Shown: positions 50,358 to 62,297, counted from the stretch's first letter. The stretch: DNA of 64,000 nt from Dasypus novemcinctus (GCF_030445035.2 NC_080704.1:26888499-26952498), one strand, 5' to 3'. Notes: generated from the letters alone by a model not told the origin. A program made the numbers and translations.

Positions 50358-50371
50358 ATTCCCCCCTTTAA
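50358..50371 (-). promoter_or_regulatory. Polypurine tract of the provirus
   Basis: Minus strand reads ttaaaggggggaat directly before the 3' LTR, the expected primer site for plus-strand DNA synthesis. Confidence 0.85.
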
Positions 50372-51623
50372 TGTGCTTTTAATTTTTATAGGGCGTTACT
50401 CAAGCTGAGTGGAAAAACAACTTAAGGTAGTAAAGCATTTTACAAAACACAAGTACGTTATTAAGATTAGTATCTTTTTAACTACATTCCAGTTTCTGGG
50501 AGCTGTAGTTGTTAGTCCAGTCCCAAACAGTAAGCTGAGCAGTTTGAAGAGGAGCAGGAATCACAGGGAACAGTTTATCTAGCCAGGTGATGGTGATTCT
50601 CAGTGACTCCAGGTAATTCGGATTTTCAAGGGACAGTCAGGTACAGGGTGAGTTGTACAGTCATTTTGTTTTTCATTGGAGTGTGCCTTTTTTAATGCTG
50701 GTATGATGAATCCAAGGGGCTATAGCTGAAACTTTGAGAGCAGCGGGGGTTATAAGAATAACAGTATGTGGGCCCGTCCAGGTGGGCTGGAGGGGCTCTT
50801 TTTCAGTCTTTTACCCAAACTAGGTCTCCAGGCAAGTGTGGGTATACTGGGTGGCTTAATGGGATGGGATCCTGAGACAGGACACTTTCATGTATTTGGG
50901 CTAGGTTTTTTTTTTAACTGCTGGAGGGTAGAATCCTGGCCAGCTTTTCTTAAGAGCCTGAGATTTTTCTTGAAGGTTTGAATAACTGGGGGTGGTTATT
51001 TAAACAGAATTTCAAAAGGTGAATAGCTTGAGGGTCCAGGGGTGCATCTGAGGACTAATGGGAGCAGAACTCACACCTGAGGCCAGTTGTTTTTTGCTGT
51101 TGTTGTTGTTTTTATGGAACTTGGCTAGGGTGGTTTTGAGGGTTTGATTTATGCATTTGACTTTCCCTGAGCTCTGGAGCTTATATGCTGTGTAGAGCTT
51201 CCACTTCATTTCTAACATTTTTGCTAGCTCTTGCACAATGGCTGCTACAAAAGCCAGGCCACTGTTGCTGCCTATGGATAAGGGTATCCCATGCCGGGAA
51301 ACTATTTTTCAGAGCAAAGCTTTAGCTACTTTTCTTGCCTTTTTCAGTGCGGGTGGGAAAGGCCTTGACCCAGCCCAAGAAGGTGCACATTATTACTAAT
51401 AAGTACCAATACCCTTGACTTGGTTTTATCTTTGTAAAGTCCATTGTTAAGCTTTTAAAAGGGGCAGTTCCTGTGTGTTGAATGCTGGCCGGGGTTGTTT
51501 TTAGCACAGGTCTGGTATCGGCTGTTAACAGTGGTGCAGAGCGAGGCCATCTGGGCAATGTAGTACTATTTCCTGAGCAGGGCTTTCAAAGCAGTTTCTT
51601 TCCAAGTGGGTGAGCTGGTGGTA

Positions 51624-52238
51624 TTGTTTTTTGTTTTTTGTTTTTCCTTTTATTTACTTTTTTGTCTTTATTTTTTTAATGTTACATTCAAAAAATATGA
51701 AGTCCCCATATACCCTCCACCCCCCTCACTCCACTCCTCCCACCATAACAACAACCTCCTCCATCACCATGAGACATTCATTGCACTTGGTGAATACATC
51801 TCTGAGCATCGCTGCACCTCATGGTCAATGGTCCACATCATTGCCCACACTCTCCCACAGTCCACCCAGTGGGCCATGGGAGGACATACAATGTCCGGTA
51901 ATTGTCCCTGCAGCACCACCCAGAATGACTCCAAGTCCCGAAAACGCCTCCACTTCTCATCTCTTCCTCCCACTCCCTACCCCTAGCAGCCACCATGGCC
52001 ACTTTCTCCACACCAATGCCACATTTTCTTCGATTACTAATCACAATAGTTCATGAATAGAATATCAGTAAGTCCACTCTAATCCATACTCTATTCCTCC
52101 ATCCTGTGGACCTTGGAATGGTTGTGTCCACTCCACATCTATATCAAGAGGGGGCTTAGATTCCACATGGATACTAGATACAATTCTCCTGCTTTCAGTT
52201 GTAGGCACTCTTGGCTCCCTAGTGTGGCGGTTGACCTT
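51624..52238 (-). mobile_element. 5'-truncated LINE-1 3' end inserted in pol
   Basis: Minus orientation: T-rich tail at 51624-51680, then the reverse of the L1 3' end up to a point equal to about 8755 of the full-length copy (reverse of gaggtggagtggacacaacc near 52130). Same subfamily as 10813-11850. No clear target duplication. Confidence 0.87.
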
Positions 52239-53231
52239 GAACAAGGGTATAAATGGCCCCCTTTGGGATGAAGACTCCGCTATCCAGGAGTAGCCAGTTT
52301 CCCTCTGGGGTCTGGTGCCATTTTTCTCTTTTTGACCACTCCTGTTTCTCCCAGGTATAGTTTAGTTGTTGTTTTTTTAATGTGTTACCCTAAAAGGGAC
52401 AGGTAAGGTGCCAGCAGCGGGGCCTGCAGTTTGAGGGCTTTTTGGCTGCCTGTTGAGCTGTTTTATCAGCTAGTGTATTTTTTAGTAACTGCATCTGTTT
52501 TCTTCTGATGTCCCCAACTATATATGACAGTGACCCTGCTTGGCTTCCAGACTACCTCCAGTAGTTGAAGAATTTTCTCTTTATTTTTTATTTCTTTTCC
52601 CCCTGCAGTTAGTAGCCTCTTCTCTTTATAAATTGCCCCATGGATATATACAGTAGCAAATGCATACTTAAAGTCAGTGTAAATGTTTACCGTTTGCCCA
52701 GCAGCCAGTTGTAGGGCTTGAATTAGTGCCCAGAGTTTTGCTTGTTGTACAGACCACCCATTAGGTAGGGGAGTTGTTTCCACTACTTATTTAGCCATGG
52801 TGACTGCATATTCAGCAAGCCTATCTCCATTTTTTATAAAACTGCTGCCGTTTGTGAACAGAGTTTGATCTGGGCAAAGAAGTGGCTTGTCCTGGAGGTT
52901 GGGGCAGCTGGCATACACTTTTTCTGTTTTGCTAGCCAGCAAGAGGTTATCTACATACTGAAGGAGAGTACAATTTAAGTTTTTCAGTGGGTAGGAAGCC
53001 AGATCTGCTGCCAGGGCTTTCTGAAAAGGGTGAGGTAGTTTTTGAAGCCCTGCAGGAGTCGAGTCCATATTGAGTCTTTTGTTGAGTCCTGGGATTCTCC
53101 CATTCAAAAGCAAATAAGGACTAGCTCTGGTGAGTTACTTACCCACAGGCAGAAAAAAGCATCCTTTAAATCCAAACATGTAAACCAGGCAGCCCTAGGC
53201 AGTAACTGCCCCATTAAGATGTATGGTTTAG

Positions 53232-53678
53232 GGAAGCGGACTTGGCCCAGTGGTTTAGGGCATCCGCCTACCACATGGGAGGTCCACGGTTCAAACCCCG
53301 GGCCTCCTTGACCCGTGTGCAGCTGGCCCATGCGCAGTGCTGATGCGCACAAGGAGTGCCCTGACATGCAGGGGTGCCCCCCGTGTAGGGGAGCCCCACG
53401 CACAAGGAGTGCACCCCGTAAGGAGAGCCGCCCAGCATGAAAGAAAGTACAGCCTGCCCAGGAATGGTGCCGCACACATGGAGAGCTGACACAACAAGAT
53501 GACGCAACAAAAGAGACACAGATTCCCATGCCGCTGACAACAAGAGAAGCAAACAAAGAACACACAGCAGACAGATACAGAGAACAGACAACTGGGGCGG
53601 GGGGGGGAAGGGGAGAGAAATAAAATAAATAAATAAATAAAAAGAATTATTTTTTAAAAAAGCAATTATAAAAAAAAA
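53232..53678 (+). mobile_element. DAS-type tRNA-derived SINE inserted in pol
   Basis: 16-bp target duplication aagatgtatggtttag (53216-53231) and aagatgtatgggttag (53679-53694). Full head ggaagcggacttggcccag, body and an extended A/T-rich tail. Confidence 0.96.
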
Positions 53679-53789
53679 AAGATGTATGGGTTAGGAACCA
53701 GGGGTCCTGTTAGGCTTTTTACCAGCAGCAGGGGAGTATTTCAGGGTAAAGTATTTCTCCCTTTTTGGGGTGGCTTTCCTCTATTGGTT

Positions 53790-54800
53790 TGGTCTGGATT
53801 TTTTAAGGCTGCTGCTAACAGGGAGACCTGCTGTTTTATTCGCTTTTTTTGCTTCCCTCTCAGCAGTTTTGTCCCGATTGACAAATACTTTGTTTGCAAC
53901 TTTGAGGAGCTGGGAGATATTTACCTCTGTGAACCTGTTTAGCTTCTGAAGTTTCCATCTGATGTCCAGCACCTCCTGGGCAACAAAAGCTGCATTGACT
54001 ATTCTCTAGCTTTCCGAGACTTCTGGGTTGAAGGGGGTATAAATTTGAAGGCTTTGCAGAGTCACTCATAAAATTTCCCAGAGGTTTTTCAGGTTTTTGA
54101 GTGACAGAGGCCGTTTTAGACATGTTTGTGGACTGCCTTGCTCCTTCCTGTACCCCCCTGAGGAGGGCTTTTCAATACCACTGAAGGGCAGCCCATCCCT
54201 GATCTGCGTTCAAGTCCTAAGCCAGTTGAGCTTCCAGTGCCACCTCTCGCAGCCCATTTTTCTGACTTTAAGACACCTGCAGGGGCCTGTTCTTGCGCCT
54301 ACTTTCTGGCTTTTGTGAGGATCCGGCATCTCTCCTTCGTATTGAATAGGGTTAGGAGGAGTAGGCAGCAATCATGCCAAGTAGGGCGGTGGGTTTGGAA
54401 AATGGACTCCATGAGGTCGATAAGAACCTGAGGCTTTTCTGAATATGAAGGAGTGTGGTGCTTTCAGTTTAAGAGATCTGTAGTTGTGAAAAGCTGCTAA
54501 AACAGGATTGGCCTCCCGGGTTGGGCTGTTCCGCCTGCACTGATCTGGGCTAGACCCTGTGTTTTACGGAGGGGTATCTGAAGCACAGGCTGTGCTGACA
54601 GAAGTCTCTTTTTTTTGCCAAAGGGTTTCAGGATCCCCCTCGGTGGGGGCTGACGGGCCCAGGGAGACTGAAGGTAGAGGAGTCTCTGAGAGATCTGCTT
54701 GCGGAGGCTCCAGAGCAGGGAGATGTTCTGCAATGGCTGGAATATATGGTGGGGATAGTGGGTCTTCTTCTAGAGATTTTTTAGAATAATAGATTTTTGA
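53790..54800 (-). pseudogene. Decayed gag of the provirus
   Basis: On the minus strand a proline-rich segment (near 54650) is followed by capsid-like sequence. Recognisable pieces are PSYSEKPQVLIDLMESI (near 54400), RPTWHDCCLLLLTLFNTKER (about 54331-54390), LDIRWKLQKLNRFTEVNISQ (about 53910-53969) and LLKVANKVFVNRD, in gammaretroviral Gag order. Stops and frame changes interrupt it. The sequence then passes straight to RT-like pol, so nucleocapsid and protease are missing. Non-functional. Confidence 0.8.
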
Positions 54801-55741
54801 GGTCTGGCCATTTGAGTTACTAGGACCCTACTCTGACCCTTTCTTCCAGCACAGAATCGAACCTAAGGGGGCAGGATTTGGGCAATTTCTAACTAGGAAT
54901 TGATGTAGGGAAACTGATCAGGGTGGCCAGGGGTCCCAGTGACTACCTGTCAAACTGCATGAACCTTAGTTACATCTAGGGTTCCCTCTGAGAGCTAGTT
55001 AACACCAAACTTAGGCCACTCCAATTTGCACAGAGTCCAGAGAGTTCTGGGGGACATACAGACACCATAATCCCCGGAAAAGCCTTTCTTGAAGTTTTTT
55101 AACATACAATTTAAGACTGTGAATTTGGATTGTGATCATCCCATCCCAGAACCGGTGTTGCAGGACAAACAAAGGAGGGGAGCCTCTCACAAGGCTACTC
55201 AGATGCCCGCCTGTCCGCGTCTCTCGTGAGAACTTAGGTTTGTCTTAGCTAAGACGTCCTTATAGAGTTCGGATTAGCCATTATGCCCTATGATGTAGCC
55301 ATGGAGTGCAGGTTGGGGCCCACTAGGACTCTGTAGCACAGGCTGTGGAGCCACAGACTGGATCAGCAGAGGCAAGCCTCTGCAGTCCCCACTCATTCAC
55401 TCAATCATTCAGAGGTTACACAGTGCCACCCAAGAGACTACTCTATGCGGGGTCTCGAATCTTGAGATTCTGGGAGGTGATCAGTCTCCCCTTCCATCCA
55501 GAGATGGGCCTGACTGGGACTCAGAACCCAGGGGTCTTACCTTTCTGGTGTCTTCTGATGTTGTTCAATCCACCTCTCCACTGAGTCAGGTCAGGGCGGA
55601 GGATGCAGCCCACAGGGATACTTCCCCCAAAGGAAGCCCCATCCAGGGGATGGGTGGCACCGTCTCATTCATGTGGAGATCTCTGCCAGCCGCACCCACA
55701 GATCACAAACCGGAGGCTCAAAGGGCCTGCTCGTTTGTGTT
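54801..55741 (-). other. Proviral leader and 5' gag region
   Basis: Between the recognisable gag and the PBS, about 0.9 kb without an intact frame. Expected to contain the untranslated leader and matrix-coding region, too decayed to delimit. Confidence 0.5.
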
Positions 55742-55759
55742 TCCTGGTCAGAGAACCAA
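55742..55759 (-). promoter_or_regulatory. Primer binding site, tRNA-Glu-like
   Basis: The minus strand reads TGGTTCTCTGACCAGGAA two bases after the 5' LTR end. It matches the complement of a tRNA-Glu 3' end at all but two positions by recall, suggesting a tRNA-Glu-primed class I lineage (HERV-E-like). The neighbouring gag and pol fit that reading. Confidence 0.75.
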
Positions 55760-55761
55760 AT

Positions 55762-56201
55762 GTTGTAGCAAAGCCAGGAGTTCTGAATGGCAGAGAAACC
55801 CAAACGGCACTCAGAGAGGCAGAGGAACAGATTCATTATGTGCGGGCCGAGAGGAAGTCAATCTCCATATTCTGAGCCCCATTTTTCAGTTTTCATAGGT
55901 TTATATAGGATTTTATGTGGGATCAGCACAACTTTCGCTTATTGGCTAACACGTTGCTAGGTGAAATTACTTGTAAGCAGGGTTACAGAAGCAGAAGGCA
56001 GGTGCAAGGTCATGCTTTTGTGGGCTGATTTACAGAAGCAGGGGCAGGAGTGGTTTGTTAGATTACAAAAGTGGGGGGCAGCAGTCGTTCGTTTGATATT
56101 CTCCCGCAAGGCCATGTTCCCACAGGCTGATTTACAGAGGCAGGGGCAGGAGTGGCCTGTTAGATATTTTTTCTGCAAGGTATGTTTTTTATTTCTCAAC
56201 A
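55762..56201 (-). repeat. 5' LTR of the provirus
   Basis: 440 bp, minus-strand ends TGTTGAGAAATAAAA...GCTACAACA. Contains the same repeated gctgatttacagaag units as the other LTR. A TATA-like tttatataggatt is visible on the + strand at about 55901-55913. Confidence 0.95.
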
Positions 56202-56205
56202 CTGG

Positions 56206-57525
56206 TGCCAGAGTATCTTCCCAGTCATATGACCCCTTTAGGTCTGGCTGCAGAACAGTATGTGGCATCCACCACATCAAAGGAGTAAGGCAAAGACTGA
56301 CACTATAGACCCCCAGACAGGAACATTTTCAGAGATATTTTACATTCCAATACTACAAAATCTCCTCTTGGGTCCTCCATAACCAGGGAATACTCTCTTG
56401 ACAAGAGCACTATCCCCTTTGACACTCTGCAATGGACACAGCCTCCAAATAGCTTTGAACTGAACTAGTAATATCCCCAACTAGCTTAGAGTTTACATAG
56501 CCATAAAAACAACTTGGATATTTAAAATTATTAGTAGATAACAACAGAAAAAAATAAAAGGAACCACACGAGAGCCATTACTTCAATATGATGATCCCTC
56601 ACACTTGTGTCTCCTGAGTTAATGGACAGGGTACAAGCTCCAATATTCTCTACTCTAATTCACTCCAAATTTGATTAGAATATTAAGCCTCTATATGATG
56701 AACAGTAAAGCTACCTGTGGGAGAGTAGTCTAGTTATAAATCAACCTTCATATTTCCCTTTTCTCACAGAGTTGGAAGTTTTACCTGAGCAAATGGCAAA
56801 CACCTCCCCGCCTCCACAAATACTACAGACCTTAGCATCCCTTACAGTGCACCCCTTCCCCAGGTCCCTCCTCCTAGGGGCTAGATATCGTGGTGAGAAA
56901 TCTCTGATTGTGCGAATGAAGGCAACTGTCTAAGATGGCAGAGCAGGAGCCAAGGTCCCCAACATTGTGGAGGCCAACAACCAGTCCTGAAGTTCCCACT
57001 CAGAATTTGCATTACAGAGAAATTAGCATCTCTTATTTATGCCAGAGTGTTTTTAACAGCTTAGCCTGTATCCTAACTAATACACAACTAGAACATTAGG
57101 CCTGTGCAATTTCAACTCTTTTGAAAAGTCCTCACAATATCATCCACATTTAGAAAGATAATAGGTTATATAATGTTAAGATATATTTAGTGAGTTAATG
57201 CTTTAGGCATATATGGATTTGAGGTCTCTTTAAATAAAATATTTTAATATTTAAGTAATCCAAGTTCTCTTAAAACAAAATATTCTGCTGACTAGTAACT
57301 ATTCATGTAGTTTATATAATTTCTGAAAGGTTATTATTTTACAGATTTATGTGTTCACAGTAATTATTCATTCAACCAAAAATATTGAGAACTAAGAACA
57401 CTGTACCATACCCATTAGGAGATATAAATATATAGATTACTTAGGTATTAATAAGAAGAAGCTTAAAATTTATAATGAAGAAAAAACACAAACATAACAG
57501 TAATATAAGATCATGTAAAATTTCC
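56206..57525. other. No recognised gene or clear repeat
   Basis: Host flank of the provirus, AT-rich, with no long frame. 57355-57430 (ttcattcaaccaaaaatatt and neighbours) may be an L2 remnant. Confidence 0.35.
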
Positions 57526-58312
57526 TTAACATGAAAAAAGAGCATTTATGAAAGACACACAGCCAACATTATACTCAAAAGACTGAAAGCTTTCCCCCCA
57601 ACATCAGGAACAAGACAAGGGTGCCCACTTTTACCACTGCTTTTCAACATTGTACTGGAAGTTCTAGCCAGAACAATTAGGAAAGAAAAAGAAATAAAAG
57701 GCATCCAAATTGGGAAGGAATAAGTAAAATGATCTCTACTCCAGATGACATAAACCTATATATAGAAAATCCCAAAAACTCCAAAAGAAAGCTACTAGAT
57801 CTCAAAAACATCAATGTTCACAGCAGTATTGTTCACAGCTGCCAAAAGTTGGAAGTACCCTAAGTGTCCATCAATAGAATAATGAATAAACAAAATGTGG
57901 ATATATATATATATATATATATATGAATATTATTCAGCCATAAAAAGGAATGAAGTTATGGCACATGTTACTACACAGATAAACCTTGAAAACATTATGC
58001 TGAGTGAAATAAGCCAGACACAAAAGGCCAAATATGCTATGATTCCACTTATGTGAAATATCTAATATAAGCAAATGCATAGAGACAGGAAGTAGATTAG
58101 AATTTGCCGGGGTAGGGAAAAGGGAGAAATTGTGAGTTATTGCTTAATGGGTACAGACTTTCAGTTCTGAATGATGAAAAGTTTTGATAATGGATGGTAG
58201 TGATGGTAGCACAACATGGTTAATATAATTAAATCTATTGGATTACGCACTTAAATATGGCTAAAATGGCTAATTTTAGGCTGTATATGTATTACCATAA
58301 TAAAATTTTTAA
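57526..58312 (+). pseudogene. Old LINE-1 fragment with internal deletion
   Basis: Starts inside the RT region (aacaagacaagggtgcccac) and jumps near 57810 from RT-motif DNA directly to the 3' part (tgttcacagcagtattgttc). It ends near 58312 at ataataaaatttttaa. A (TA)n tract lies at 57903-57925. Confidence 0.8.
57903..57925 (+). repeat. (TA)n microsatellite
   Basis: About eleven TA units inside the L1 3' region. Confidence 0.9.
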
Positions 58313-58324
58313 ATGGTTAAGTTT

Positions 58325-59205
58325 TTTGTGAATTTCACCTCAGTCAAAAAACATAAATAGCAAAGAACTTGCATACATATTTCTCCAAAGACATATAAAT
58401 GGTCAAAAAGTACATTAAAATCTCAACTGCATTAGTCATTAGGGAAATAAAAATAAAACCACGAGATACCATTTCATAGCCACTAGGACAACTGCAATAA
58501 AAATAATAATAATAACAAGGGTTGGCAATGATGTTGAATAATTGGAACTCTCATACTAACTGGTAGAAATGTAAAATGGGGCAGCCATTGTGGAAACGTT
58601 TAACAATTCCTCAAAAAGGTAAACATAGAATTACCGTATAATGAGCAATTCCACTCCTAAGTATGTACCCAAAAAGAACTAAAAGCAAGTGTTCAAGCAA
58701 AACCTTGTATACAAATGTTCAGAGCAGCATTATTAAGAGTAGCCAAAATGTAGAAATAACCCAAATATCTATCAACTCAAGAATGGATAAACAAGATGCC
58801 ATACATCCAAACAACCGAATATTACTCAGTCATAAGAAGGAATCGAATATTCATACATGCTACAAATATAGATGAACCTTGAAAACATTATCCTAAGTGA
58901 AAGAAGCCAGACACAAAAAGCCACATATGATATGACTCGATTTATATGAAACATCCAGAATAGGCAAATCCAAAGAGACAGAAAGCAGATTAGTGGTTGC
59001 CAGGGACTGGGGGTGTGCAGACAGAAGCCACTGCTTAGTGGGTACTGGCTTTCCTTTTGCAATGATGAAAATGTTTGAAACTAGATAGAGGGGATAGTTG
59101 CACAACATTGTGAATGCACTAAACGCCACTGAATTGTACACTTTAAAATGGTTAAAATGGTCAATTTTATGTTAGGTGTATTTTGACAAACACACACACA
59201 AAAAG
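58325..59205 (+). mobile_element. Old LINE-1 3' end
   Basis: Runs from aaagaacttgcatacatatt to gaattgtacactttaaaatg, with typical L1 blocks (cagattagtggttgccaggg near 58987). A separate insertion from 57526-58312, because the same L1 segment appears twice in series. Confidence 0.8.
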
Positions 59206-59624
59206 AACATGCACGTGTCTTGTAAGGAATGCTAGAGAGATGCTTCACTCAAGGGTGTGCTCTCTTGCTCATTCCAAAAGTGAATCAAAGTGAAAATCAG
59301 GTCTGACATCTATCCTTTTCCCATCTTTTCCCCCTACCAAACACTAATTGCATGTACAGATGATGAAACATGAAATGTCCATATTGGTCTAGGTGCTACT
59401 TTCAACATTCAAATGGTCTAGTGCACAGGTCTCTAAGGACACCCATTCATGATTGTCTGCTTGATTAATATTCACTGACCTCTTAGCTTACTTTCCCTCT
59501 TTTCAACACCTACATTTTAAAATGAATATGACATTAGCCAATACAAATACGAAGAGCTACAATATTTTGTACCTGGAATTGTACTAAGGCTTCAAATTTT
59601 ATTTTTAGCTTAAAATAATAATAA
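59206..59624. other. No recognised feature
   Basis: About 400 bases of AT-rich DNA between an old L1 end and the second copy of the local duplication. Confidence 0.4.
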
Positions 59625-59904
59625 TAAGCAATGAGTAAACTCACAGTTCCTGTGGTCAGGAATTCGGGAATGGCTAAGCTGGCTGGTTCTGCTCACGTAT
59701 CTCATGAAGCTGCAGTCAACACGGCAGCCAGGGCTTCAGTCACCTGCATTGCCTGGAGCTGGAAGATCTGCTTCCAAGATTGTACACTCATAAGGGTGGA
59801 AAGCGGGTACTGGTAATTCAAGGGAGACCTTGGCTTCTCCTCACATGAGCCTCCATAAGCTGCTGGAGTGTCTTCACAACTTGTTGGATGACCTCCTAGA
59901 ATGA

Positions 59905-60090
59905 GGAAGGGACAAATATGGCTTCCTCTTGCCTTGAGCAAATGACAAAAAGCTTCAGAAAGAGTGACATATGTCCTCTGGAGGATGAGGGACACAGGGA
60001 CTAATGTCTGTCTCATACAAGTGAAGTTAAGAAGTTGGGGCAGAGCAGTCCCTAACAGAAGGGACAATAAGAAGGCAGCCTCAGGAGTAA
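59905..60090 (+). repeat. Isolated C-type array fragment
   Basis: cttgccttgagcaaatgaca, aaagcttcagaaag, gggacacagggactaatgtc and gaagggacaa blocks match 18300-18380, 31925-32010 and 20120-20200. The C part is therefore a dispersed repeat and not confined to the array. Confidence 0.6.
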
Positions 60091-60094
60091 ATTA

Positions 60095-61090
60095 GGTTGA
60101 AAAGACAACCTACAAATGAGAGAAAATAGTGGCAAATCATATATCTGATAAGGGTTTAATATTCAGAATATATAAAGAACTTGTACAACTCAACAATAAA
60201 ATGACAAACAACCCAATCATAAAATAGGCAAAGGATTTGAAGAGACATATCTCCAAAGATAAGATATAAATGGCCAAAAAAGCACATGAAAAAATGCTCA
60301 ATTTCATTAGTTGTTAGGGAAATACAAACCAAACCACAATGAGATACCACTTCACACCAACCAGAATAGCTATAATAAGAAAAATAGACAGTGACAAGTA
60401 CTGACAAGGATATAAAGTGGCATTCTCATACATTGCTGGTGTGAATGGAAAATGGTACAGACACAGTAGACAAGTTTGGCAGTTATTCAAAAAGTTAAAT
60501 CTAGAATTACCATATGACCCAGCAATTCCATTCATAAGTAAAGATCAAACAGAAATGAAAACATATATTCACTCAAAAATTTGTACAGTACACGAATGTT
60601 CATAGCATCAGTATCTACAATAACTTAAAAGTATAAGCAACCCAAAAGTTCATCAACTGATGAATGGGTAAACAAATGTGACATATCCATACAATGGGAT
60701 AGGTAATGGAATATTATTCAGTCATAAAAAGGAATGATATACTGATACATGCTATGTGAGTGAACCTTGAAACATTATGCTGAGTAAAATAAGCCAAACG
60801 TAAAAAGCCACATATTGTAAGATTCCATTTACATGAAATGTCCAGAATAGGCAATCTATAGAGAGAAAACAGAGATTAGTGGTTGTCAGGAAATGTGGGT
60901 AGGGGGGAATTGGGAATGACTGCTAACAGGCATGGGATTTCCTTTGAGGGGATGACAATGTTCTGCAATTACATAGTGTTGATGGTTGTACAACATTGTG
61001 AATATACCAACAACCACTGAACTATATCCCTGAAAATGGTAAATTATATGCTTTGTGATTTTTATCTCAATAAAAATTTTGAAAAATAAA
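60095..61090 (+). mobile_element. Old LINE-1 3' region
   Basis: From aaaagacaacctacaaatga through ccatatgacccagcaattcc to atctcaataaaaattttgaa. Frames broken. Confidence 0.82.
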
Positions 61091-61142
61091 AGCCCCCAGA
61101 ATGAGTAATCCAAGTATGAGACAGATAAAAGATACCCTTTTT

Positions 61143-61218
61143 CATTTTTGGAGGTACCAGGACCTCATACATGGGAAGCCGGCACTCAACCACTGAGCTA
61201 CACCGGCTCCCCGAAGCT
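61143..61218 (-). mobile_element. Short SINE with tRNA-Ala-like head
   Basis: The minus strand reads ggggagccggtgtagctcag, tggttgagtgccggctt, cccatgtatgaggtcc, then a short A-rich tail. It resembles a tRNA-Ala with a mutated B box. Direct repeats acccttttt (61134-61142) and aaccttttt (61219-61227). The duplicate locus near 38775 lacks it. Confidence 0.7.
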
Positions 61219-61319
61219 AACCTTTTTATGACCTAGCCTCAGAAGTCACAAAGCATTACTTCCACCATATTCTTCACAACTGAGTCCCTAAGTCTAGCCC
61301 ACATTCAAAGTTTTACATT

Positions 61320-61480
61320 TATATCATTTCAGCTTTACAACATGGTGGAGGTATTATTGCCTCCCATCTATAGATGAATAAACTAAGGCTCAGAGAGGTT
61401 AAATAAATTTCCCAAGTCTACAAGGTGCTAGAGGTCAGATGTGAACTTAAAAAGAGCTGACTCCACCATGTGTGCTCTTA
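61320..61480 (-). repeat. MIR fragment
   Basis: ataaactaaggctcagagag, tttcccaagtctacaaggtg and gaggtcagatgtgaac: MIR core in reverse, the partner of 38880-39060. Confidence 0.75.
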
Positions 61481-62098
61481 ATCTCCATCAGTGTAGTTCT
61501 CAGCCAGATGTACATTTGTGAAACCAAAAACACTTGTGCCCCCCAAAGACCTGTTAAAAAATAATCTCAGGGACTGTGGTCCAATCACTTTAATGTTTTT
61601 TTTAAGCTCCCCAGGTGTTTCCGGTGTTCCTGGATTCAGAACTGCCCCTTTGTGCCTTATGCTTTATTATTATTAATATGAGCAGCTGCCTCCAGTTGAA
61701 TGGTAAGCACTTGAGGCAGGGCGCTGGCCTCAAGCTTCCCTGTGGTTCCAATTGTGACAGCACAATGGCTTGCCTGAAGGGGGCAGGTAGTCAGGAATTA
61801 TCATTGGATGGAAGGATTGAGAGCAACTGCCACTCAGAATGTTAGTTGTCAGGGGGTTCCAGTGGGACTGAGGGAGGCACAGGATGTGACTAGAAACTGG
61901 TGACCTAGTCACTCTCTCCAGCGAGGTCCACTTGGGGGGTAGTCCCTGCTGCAGACAGGGGACCTCGGCCCATCCCAGATCAAAGAGGTATTGGAAAATA
62001 ACACTCTGTCCAAGCTCCTCTCCCAGTTCTCAAACTTACAGGCTCAGCGTGGGGCCTAGAATTCAGAGAGACTTGTGGCTGCTTGTTCAACAGTCAAC

Positions 62099-62297
62099 AT
62101 GGATCACCGAAACCGACTGCGGGGCAAAGGTCTGAACCGAACTCCTGGGACCCAGCTCCGGGCCCCCCGGGCCCCACTTCCTCTTCTTGTGGAACAGGAA
62201 GCTAGGGAAGGAGAAGAATGGGAGCGAGAAGTTCCACGTCAGAGGCCTCCTGTCTTTGAGCCCCCGGAAACTGAAGAGGTCCCAGACAATGTTATGG
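62099..62297 (+). CDS. Candidate first coding exon, unidentified gene
   Basis: An open frame starts at ATG 62099 in a strong initiation context (caacATGG) and reads MDHRNRLRGKGLNRTPGTQL, an arginine/proline-rich stretch, an acidic EEWEREVP region and PPVFEPPETEEVPDNVMG. It meets a consensus-like splice donor, ATGG|gtaagg, at 62297/62298. The peptide has the composition of a real, disordered N-terminus, not of L1 or SINE translation. I do not recognise the gene. An in-frame ATG at 62075 would add eight residues. The next exon would lie outside the window or downstream. A retrocopy fragment or chance frame remains possible. Confidence 0.45.

Larger units (their letters stand above)
50690..53790 (-). 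pseudogene. Decayed pol of the provirus (RT, RNase H, integrase)
   Basis: Minus-strand order, high to low coordinates. RT finger region just before the SINE (KKPNRTPGS, about 53700-53760). RT palm after the SINE (DLKDAFF, near 53170). RT catalytic loop with YVDNLL where the family has YVDD (near 52950). RNase H start LFTNGSSF (near 52860), then AKLWALIQALQLAAGQTVNI (about 52674-52733). Integrase core MDFTKIKPSQGYWYLLVIMC (about 51381-51440) and SSGKVKCINQTLKTT. Integrase C-terminal domain (GPHTVILITPAALKV near 50740). Reading is broken by stops, frameshifts, the L1 at 51624-52238 and the SINE at 53232-53678. The Asp-to-Asn change in the RT loop and the stops show loss of function. Confidence 0.88.
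49920..56201 (-). mobile_element. Class I (gamma-like) endogenous provirus, decayed, env-deleted
   Basis: Complete proviral outline on the minus strand: 5' LTR 55762-56201, PBS, gag remnant, pol remnant, polypurine tract and 3' LTR 49920-50357. Flanked by the 4-bp target duplication ctgg (49916-49919 and 56202-56205). The two LTRs differ at roughly one base in seven by eye, so the insertion is old. Nucleocapsid, protease and the start of RT appear deleted, and only about 0.3 kb is left where env should be. Stops and frameshifts are frequent, so the element cannot make functional proteins. Later hits: an L1 (51624-52238) and a SINE (53232-53678). Confidence 0.93.
59625..62045 (+). repeat. Local duplication, copy 2
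   Basis: Partner of 38045-39660. Matching blocks: caggaattcgggaatggcta, tcatgaagctgcagtca, gagctggaagatctgc, agaatgagtaatccaa (61099), MIR core, tgacagcacaatgg (61755), caaagaggtattggaaaat. An extra block of about 1.2 kb (59905-61095), made of C-type array sequence plus an old L1, is inserted between agaatgag repeats. It leads directly into the candidate exon at 62099. Confidence 0.75.

Noticed and set aside
61143-61218. Functional tRNA-Ala gene
   Set aside because: The B box is mutated, an A-rich tail follows and target repeats flank it, so it is a retroposed fragment.
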